Assembly: GCA_022394755.1 (NCBI GenBank)
Contig: JAGFCA010000012.1
Span: 1 to 38,612, forward strand
Reading direction: 5' to 3'
DNA from: Candidatus Poribacteria bacterium
GTDB lineage: Bacteria; Poribacteria; WGA-4E; WGA-3G
DNA: 38,612 bases
Both the position numbers and the translations under genes were made by a program. The notes under the pieces were generated by a model, which had not been told where the DNA came from, did not search any database, and saw nothing but the letters and a program-made list of their open reading frames with translations. This document shows, one piece after another, positions 34,747 through 38,612 of the stretch (positions are counted from its first letter, which is position 1; each line of letters starts with the position of its first letter).

Positions 34747-36180
34747 TTAGAGTTCTTCTATAGTAAGAGTCTCAACGGATTTAGTTTTTAAATTTGTACG
34801 TTTGATTGATCCGTCAGTATTAATTTGGAGGATATAATCGAATTGTGCTTTAGTTGCATAATCTTGTTGTTCCTCAAAGTCACGTCCCATTAAATCAACC
34901 TCAACAGTTTTTCCAGTGTTCCTTAATAATTCAGCTTTTTCAATTGCTTCATCTAAACCTTCATTTGATGTTGTAGCGATATAATAATCCTTCCTGGACT
35001 TACTATCATTACTATCAGTAGCTAAAAATGAATCTACAAGAAGATCGAATTGGAATGCGAAACCTGCTCCAGGTAGTGATGGACCACCGAAACTTTCAAT
35101 AAGTCTATCGTACCTACCACCACCACATATCGGTAAATTTCTTGTAGAATCATCAATTTGAAATACAGTACCTGTATAGAAATCAAATCCACGTGTGATT
35201 CCCAGATTAATCTTAAACTCAGTAATTCCATTTTTTTCTAAATAATTACAAAGAGCATTTAATTCCTTATAGGATTGCGAAGAAATGTCATCTAATTCCT
35301 TACCGTATTCGGTTAGAATATAATTCTGATCACCATTAATTTTTGAGATGTTAATACATTTTTGAGCCATCTCAAGTGAGATATCGTAATAACGATTCCA
35401 CCTTGAACTATAAGTTTCCTCAGCGATTAATGGTAGATTAGATCTCCATTCACCAGAATTTCTCTCGGACATTCCTTGTACAATTTCACTATCAATTTTG
35501 TAATCACCTTGATAATTCGATCCTTGAGAACGTCGTAGAGTATTTAATTCATCACGTAGATTCTCAATATCCATATTATTTTTTTCAAGCCGTATTCTTG
35601 AAAGATGGTCTATATCTAAAATAATCTCGCTCTGGTCTTTTGGATCAACATTCAATTTCTCTAATAAATGTCTTAGTATACCGGTATTACCAATTGCTAA
35701 TTGTGTATTGTTTATATTTAGCTTCTCAAGGATTCTCACTGGTATTGTAATAACCTCAGTATCAGCTAATGTTGAATCTGAACCAATTAGTTCGATACCT
35801 GCCTGTCGAAATTCCCTTCGAATGTCTTCATTATTCGTCTTTGGCTCTTGTCGAACACATTGTCCAATATAATAAAGTTTATATGGAAATGGATAGTCTT
35901 GTAAATCACCATTTGCAATAATCCGGCATACGGGTGCTGTTAGTTCTGGTCTTAATGCATAATCTACACGATCAGGACCAACGAAAGTAAACATCTTATG
36001 TCGTATTTCTTCTCCAGCTTGTGCAGATAATAGTGAGAATGATTCGTATAATGGAGTTTGTATCTGTGAAAACCCATAACTTTCAAAGGTCTCACGTATT
36101 ATTTTCTCTACATAATTACGCTGAACCATCTGTTCAGGTAAAAAATCGTTAGTTCCAGTCGGTTTTATAAATGTATCCAT
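34747..36180 (-). CDS. hisZ: ATP phosphoribosyltransferase regulatory subunit (HisRS paralog)
   Basis: HisZ is a catalytically dead relative of histidyl-tRNA synthetase that activates short HisG and relays histidine feedback. It begins GTNDFLPEQM, and the motif 2 region reads IRREFRQAGIELIGS. The HisA-like block is TRGFDFYTGTVFQ (about 329-341), then GGGRYDRLIESFGG. A long insertion rich in charged residues fills about 180-300. A C-terminal stretch resembling the anticodon-binding fold remains, which many HisZ proteins lack, so synthetase ancestry is plain. The start is ATG at 36180, with GAGGAG eight bases upstream, and not the in-frame TTG at 36186. It heads the hisZ-hisG-hisS operon behind the leader. 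Confidence 0.88.
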   Translation of the reverse strand: MDTFIKPTGTNDFLPEQMVQRNYVEKIIRETFESYGFSQIQTPLYESFSLLSAQAGEEIRHKMFTFVGPDRVDYALRPELTAPVCRIIANGDLQDYPFPYKLYYIGQCVRQEPKTNNEDIRREFRQAGIELIGSDSTLADTEVITIPVRILEKLNINNTQLAIGNTGILRHLLEKLNVDPKDQSEIILDIDHLSRIRLEKNNMDIENLRDELNTLRRSQGSNYQGDYKIDSEIVQGMSERNSGEWRSNLPLIAEETYSSRWNRYYDISLEMAQKCINISKINGDQNYILTEYGKELDDISSQSYKELNALCNYLEKNGITEFKINLGITRGFDFYTGTVFQIDDSTRNLPICGGGRYDRLIESFGGPSLPGAGFAFQFDLLVDSFLATDSNDSKSRKDYYIATTSNEGLDEAIEKAELLRNTGKTVEVDLMGRDFEEQQDYATKAQFDYILQINTDGSIKRTNLKTKSVETLTIEEL

Positions 36181-36285
36181 AGTCAATGCTCCTCAAAATA
36201 GAAATGTTATCTGCGATATTATTCGAATAAATGAAAATTCCATTTCTAATTAATCTCTATACTTAATGAAGATGTCCCTTTAAAC

Positions 36286-36366
36286 AAAAAACCCGGTAAA
36301 CAAGATGCTCATTTTCCTCTACTGATGCATAAAATGCACGTAGGAGAGCGGTTAGTTTACCAGGGG
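36286..36366 (-). terminator. Attenuator terminator in the hisZGS leader
   Basis: Read on the minus strand, CCCTGGTAAAC (36365-36355) pairs with GTTTACCGGG (36301-36292) with one bulged base, and six T residues (36291-36286) follow directly. The 53-base interior can fold on itself, including UGCAU/AUGCA. It lies about 105 bases before the hisZ ATG, so it can act as an intrinsic terminator between the leader peptide and hisZ. Confidence 0.65.
36339..36366. repeat. Degenerate GTAGGAG-type sequence inside the his terminator
   Basis: On the plus strand CGTAGGAGAGCGGTTAGTTT, then ACCAGGG, resembles the intergenic scraps at 12377-12400 and 15939-15962. If truly related, the attenuator terminator may have been built from a dispersed repeat. 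Confidence 0.3.
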
Positions 36367-36438
36367 AATTGACTGCAAGTTATTCTTGCAATATGTCCAC
36401 TATGATGTATGTATGATCACTTCATCACTCTAATCCGC
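36348..36438 (-). promoter_or_regulatory. Candidate antiterminator pairing of the his leader
   Basis: The minus-strand GCGGATTAG (36438-36430), six bases after the leader stop, can pair with CTAACCGC (36355-36348) with one bulged A. The second strand overlaps the 5' arm of the terminator by one base and runs into its interior. Between them lies a stem TGCAAG/CTTGCA (36390-36374). The leader codons TGTCCA (36456-36451) can also pair with TGGACA (36399-36394). Confidence 0.45.
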
Positions 36439-36443
36439 CCAAC

Positions 36444-36488
36444 TCAGGAATGGACAGAATGATGATGTATGTAAATTCTTCTTTTCAT
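36444..36488 (-). CDS. hisL: His leader peptide (14 residues, 4 His)
   Basis: A 15-codon ORF (ATG at 36488, TGA at 36446-36444) encodes MKRRIYIHHHSVHS. Three consecutive CAT codons and a fourth two codons later give 4 His in 14 residues. It begins about 31 bases after the predicted transcription start and ends about 80 bases before the terminator stem. No clear Shine-Dalgarno sequence precedes it, so translation may be weak or near-leaderless. In known his attenuators, a ribosome stalled at His codons when charged tRNA-His is scarce prevents the terminator. This is inference here. The ORF is too short for gene finders, which would miss it. Confidence 0.72.
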   Translation of the reverse strand: MKRRIYIHHHSVHS

Positions 36489-36525
36489 AGGTATATATTT
36501 TACAATACTTTATGTTATACCATCA

Positions 36526-36554
36526 ATTATACTTTAATAAATTATATATGTCAA
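36526..36554 (-). promoter_or_regulatory. Consensus sigma-70 promoter of the hisL-hisZGS unit
   Basis: On the minus strand a perfect TTGACA (36554-36549) and a perfect TATAAT (36531-36526) are separated by exactly 17 bases. Transcription should begin near 36519. This is the best-matching promoter in the window. Confidence 0.8.
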
Positions 36555-36607
36555 AATAATATTATAAAAGGGGTGTGTAAAGAATTTTTCGCTATATATA
36601 TTTTTGT

Positions 36608-36713
36608 GTCTGAATCTCGGATTACGCGGAAAAGAGTGTTTTGGGTATGGATAGTTTTCTTTTTTGAATAAAGGATTATACAGAGTTACGTAGAGAAGGC
36701 ATCTTGCTACATT
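36608..36713. repeat. 106-base dispersed intergenic repeat, copy B
   Basis: This is the gapless partner of 26296-26401 in the same orientation, with about 23 mismatches by eye. It lies directly upstream of the his promoter. Confidence 0.7.
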
Positions 36714-36786
36714 TATACTTTGATACAGGATCTGAATAGGACTTTACACATTTCTCCCGCGAATCTGAATCAGGAATCAGAAACAG

Positions 36787-36850
36787 GAATCAACGGCATG
36801 AATGTCATTTAAACATTCCCCGGTTATGAATGTCATCTAAACATTCCCGT
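36787..36850. repeat. Two hairpin repeats related to those at 30023-30110
   Basis: The first unit starts GAATCAACGG (36787), the same opening as the unit at 30071. Its hairpin is GAATGT (36800-36805) with ACATTC (36813-36818). The second unit repeats 28 bases later (36828-36833 with 36841-36846). The order GAATG, short loop, CATTC matches the 30 kb element. Confidence 0.6.
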
Positions 36851-36892
36851 AGTTAGAAAACCGAACCTATCGGGTATATAGGAGTGAAATTC

Positions 36893-36921
36893 TTGGAAAA
36901 ATGAAGAATAATTGCTATAAT
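36893..36921 (+). promoter_or_regulatory. Sigma-70-like promoter of the cupin gene
   Basis: TTGGAA (36893-36898) and a perfect TATAAT (36916-36921) are separated by 17 bases, with TGC just before the -10 as an extended element. The leader would be about 105 bases. Confidence 0.5.
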
Positions 36922-37033
36922 CAAACTCCCATAAGTGTGTATCCTTTTATATTTCACAGAATGAACAGTTGAAAAGTAATAGAAGGTTTACATACTCTGT
37001 CGTTAATATAGTATTATCATAAAGGAGTTTATG

Positions 37034-37678
37034 ATGGGATTTCCAGTATATGATTATCGTAAAGATATCAAGAATGTACTCGTTACATCACAAATTCGTT
37101 CACGGTTTTTAAAGATGGAACCTGGTCAATCTGCCCAACTCCATAGCCATGATCTTGGCCATGAGATATTCTTAATTTTGGAAGGACGAGTGGAGTTTGA
37201 AATTGATGGTGAAACAGAAGAATTGGGTCCAGGTCAAATGTGTATTGCCTTAGCAGATCAACCACATAGGGTAAGTGTACTTGGAGATGAACCGATGACT
37301 ATGTATCTATCAGTCACACCACATATTTATCCAACACACACACCAAGAAATGATGAAGGTGAAAGGCTGCCACATAATTATGCCCCACCAAGTGCGTATG
37401 ATGTTGAACCTGATATGCAGGTAAGCGTTTCTGAATTACTAACCCGACAAATACATGCTGTTAAGCTTCTTTCCGAACTTGTAGAAGCCTGTGTTGAGCT
37501 ACATGAGAAGATTGGAGAACAACTAATATCTGGTACGAATGAAAAAGTTCAACTGGATGGAATTGACACCAGACAATATATATGGGAATCTCTTTATCCA
37601 GTATTTAAATGTGTCTCAGAGTTAGGAGAAACTTGGAATCAACTTGCACCACGACTATCCGATTCAGAGAATAATTAA
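37034..37678 (+). CDS. Cupin domain protein with helical C-terminal region
   Basis: This protein of about 214 residues has a single cupin barrel in residues 15-100. Motif 1 is HSHDLGHEIFLILEG (H37, H39, E44) and motif 2 is GPGQMCIALADQPH (H78), a complete metal-binding set. The region after about 125 is predicted helical and is not recognised. The family includes dioxygenases, isomerases and sensors, and the function here is not known. Of two adjacent ATG codons, 37034 is chosen because the AGGAG lies six bases before it, against three for 37031. It is divergent from the his operon and has its own promoter. Confidence 0.82.
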   Translation: MGFPVYDYRKDIKNVLVTSQIRSRFLKMEPGQSAQLHSHDLGHEIFLILEGRVEFEIDGETEELGPGQMCIALADQPHRVSVLGDEPMTMYLSVTPHIYPTHTPRNDEGERLPHNYAPPSAYDVEPDMQVSVSELLTRQIHAVKLLSELVEACVELHEKIGEQLISGTNEKVQLDGIDTRQYIWESLYPVFKCVSELGETWNQLAPRLSDSENN

Positions 37679-38010
37679 CTTGCGTAGAAACAATTATATA
37701 TGTTATAATTGTAGCAAAAGTTTAACCGAATTTCAGATGATTCTTCATTTGAAAACTAAATTGACTTGACAACGTTTATTCTTATAGATAAACTTGTTAG
37801 TAATGCATTTTACAAGTGAAAATTATTTGCTAATATATCTTAAGTACGATTTTCTGTCTTGCATATCAACAGATATAAGCAATGACTATTTAGAATCGTG
37901 AATTTAGTCCCTCAGATTTAACTCCCCTCAAGTAGAATAGAGACTTTGACCTGTAAATTTTAGTATACGTATAATTGACTACAAAGTTAATGAATTTTAA
38001 GGAGTATTTT
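37679..38010. other. AT-rich intergenic region
   Basis: About 330 bases. Apart from the promoter at 37766-37794 and the Shine-Dalgarno sequence near its right end, I see nothing in it. Confidence 0.5.
37766..37794 (+). promoter_or_regulatory. Possible promoter of the cohesin-like gene
   Basis: A perfect TTGACA (37766-37771) and TAAACT (37789-37794) are separated by 17 bases. The leader would be about 210 bases, which is long. Confidence 0.4.
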
Positions 38011-38612
38011 ATGAATATTCAGCTTAACAATAGGAAAATACTTTTTTCCCTATTGGCTGTTATAATGTCTTTTGGAATTATAGGATATAGTTACGGTGCA
38101 GCTACCGTATCTATTGATCCTGCCACACAAGAATCCCCTGCTGTTGATGGTGAACTTATCATAAGTATTAAAGTCACTGGTGGTGAAAACATTGCTGGTG
38201 GGCAAGTAACTGTTAACTATGATAATACAGCCCTTGAATATGTCTCCGCTGCAAAAGGTGATTATATTCCAGGAGATCCATTGGCAGGAACGTTCTTCCC
38301 CGTTATCAAACCTGGTGATTCAAATGTCACCGTAGGTGGAACTTCAATCGGTGGAGCAACTGGAAGTGGTGATGGTACACTTGCTTCTGTGACTTTTAAG
38401 GTACTTGAAGTAAAAGCATCTTCTATTACATTGTCAGATGTAACTCTTTCAGATGCTGAAGCAAACGAATTGGAAGGTGTAACAACAACAGATGGAGAAA
38501 TAACAGTACCCGTCGCTGATGACACTACAGAAGGTGATACCACAACTGAAGCTGATGACACAACTGAAGCTGATGACACAACTGAAGCTGATGACACAAC
38601 TGAAGCTGATGA
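38011..38612 (+). CDS. Secreted cohesin-like domain protein with Thr/Asp/Glu repeat linker (partial)
   Basis: This gene runs off the right edge and has AAGGAG just before its ATG. A signal peptide (LFSLLAVIMSFGIIG, cleavage near YGA) is followed at about 31-165 by a beta-sandwich resembling cohesin domains: ATVSIDPATQESPAVDGEL, NIAGGQVTVNYDNTALEYVS, and a late GDGTLASVTFKVLE. Cohesins bind dockerins and hold enzymes at the cell surface. After the domain, a six-residue unit ADDTTE repeats to the window edge as a probable linker. The full length, further domains and any anchor are outside the window. Confidence 0.75.
   Translation, partial: MNIQLNNRKILFSLLAVIMSFGIIGYSYGAATVSIDPATQESPAVDGELIISIKVTGGENIAGGQVTVNYDNTALEYVSAAKGDYIPGDPLAGTFFPVIKPGDSNVTVGGTSIGGATGSGDGTLASVTFKVLEVKASSITLSDVTLSDAEANELEGVTTTDGEITVPVADDTTEGDTTTEADDTTEADDTTEADDTTEAD
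38515..38612 (+). repeat. 18-bp in-frame tandem repeat
   Basis: The unit GCTGATGACACAACTGAA repeats head to tail. Two diverged units (38515, 38533) come first, then three identical units (38551-38604) and part of another at the edge. It encodes ADDTTE. Exact repetition of the later units suggests recent slippage. Confidence 0.85.

Noticed and set aside
36187..36488. T-box riboswitch for histidine
   Set aside because: No conserved T-box sequence (AGGGUGGNACCGCG-like) was found. The His-rich ORF points to translation-coupled attenuation instead.
36450..36671. 73-codon plus-strand ORF opposite the his leader
   Set aside because: It overlaps the 106-base repeat and the his promoter, has no Shine-Dalgarno sequence and has an odd composition (Tyr, Phe, Asn, Ile). 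The minus-strand leader explains the region better.
38262..38597. Minus-strand ORF rich in Ser and Val
   Set aside because: It is the mirror of the tandem repeat in the cohesin-like gene, which has a signal peptide and a ribosome site.
1..38612. CRISPR arrays, rRNA and prophage genes
   Set aside because: No regularly spaced repeats, rRNA-like blocks or phage structural genes were seen anywhere in the window.

Overview
The window looks like one contig of a Gram-negative, AT-rich bacterium. The mix of genes resembles Candidatus Poribacteria or a related planctomycete-like lineage. This is an inference from gene content, not from a marker gene. The supporting signs are four PhyH (phytanoyl-CoA dioxygenase) proteins, three secreted LamG proteins, three Gfo/Idh/MocA oxidoreductases, a sulfatase, an unsaturated-glucuronyl hydrolase, a cohesin-like protein, and a heptose-phosphate adenylyltransferase that implies lipopolysaccharide. 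Coding density is moderate. Promoters mostly look sigma-70-like with 17-bp spacers, and many starts are TTG or GTG.

Layout. 1-4.6 kb: tail of a possible transposase, a creatinase-like M24 protein, a sugar-type oxidoreductase, GH88 and rfaE2. 4.6-9 kb: an EF-Tu paralog whose GTPase motifs have decayed, and an SBP-permease-hisA operon. 9-12 kb: FmdB zinc ribbon, CDF metal exporter, ferritin-like protein and an oxidoreductase lacking its catalytic lysine. 12.5-19.1 kb: asd, methylthioribose kinase, DnaJ/CbpA, aspartate aminotransferase and sulfatase. 19.2-25.7 kb: LamG protein, oxidoreductase, cysteine desulfurase, Uma2 protein, GH43-like propeller, PhyH and an MNT-HEPN fusion. 26.6-31 kb: a PhyH-PhyH-LamG-LamG operon and a fourth PhyH. 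31-36.5 kb: metallophosphoesterase, hisS, hisG, hisZ and a his leader. 37-38.6 kb: a cupin, and a cohesin-like protein running off the edge.

The most striking regulatory find is upstream of hisZ on the minus strand. A perfect-consensus promoter (TTGACA, 17 bp, TATAAT) is followed by a 14-codon ORF containing three consecutive His codons plus one more. After it come a candidate antiterminator pairing and a closing stem followed by six U residues, and then hisZ-hisG-hisS. This has the parts of a histidine transcription attenuator controlling the short-form HisG/HisZ enzyme together with the genuine histidyl-tRNA synthetase.

Other points are the pseudo-GTPase EF-Tu paralog, a PhyH with His-x-His in place of His-x-Asp, a shared C-terminal tail on all three LamG proteins, and several families of dispersed intergenic repeats. 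The sulfatase and GH88 both lack visible signal peptides. With the sugar ABC importer genes they suggest that sulfated uronic oligosaccharides are imported and broken down in the cytoplasm, although these genes are scattered rather than in one locus.
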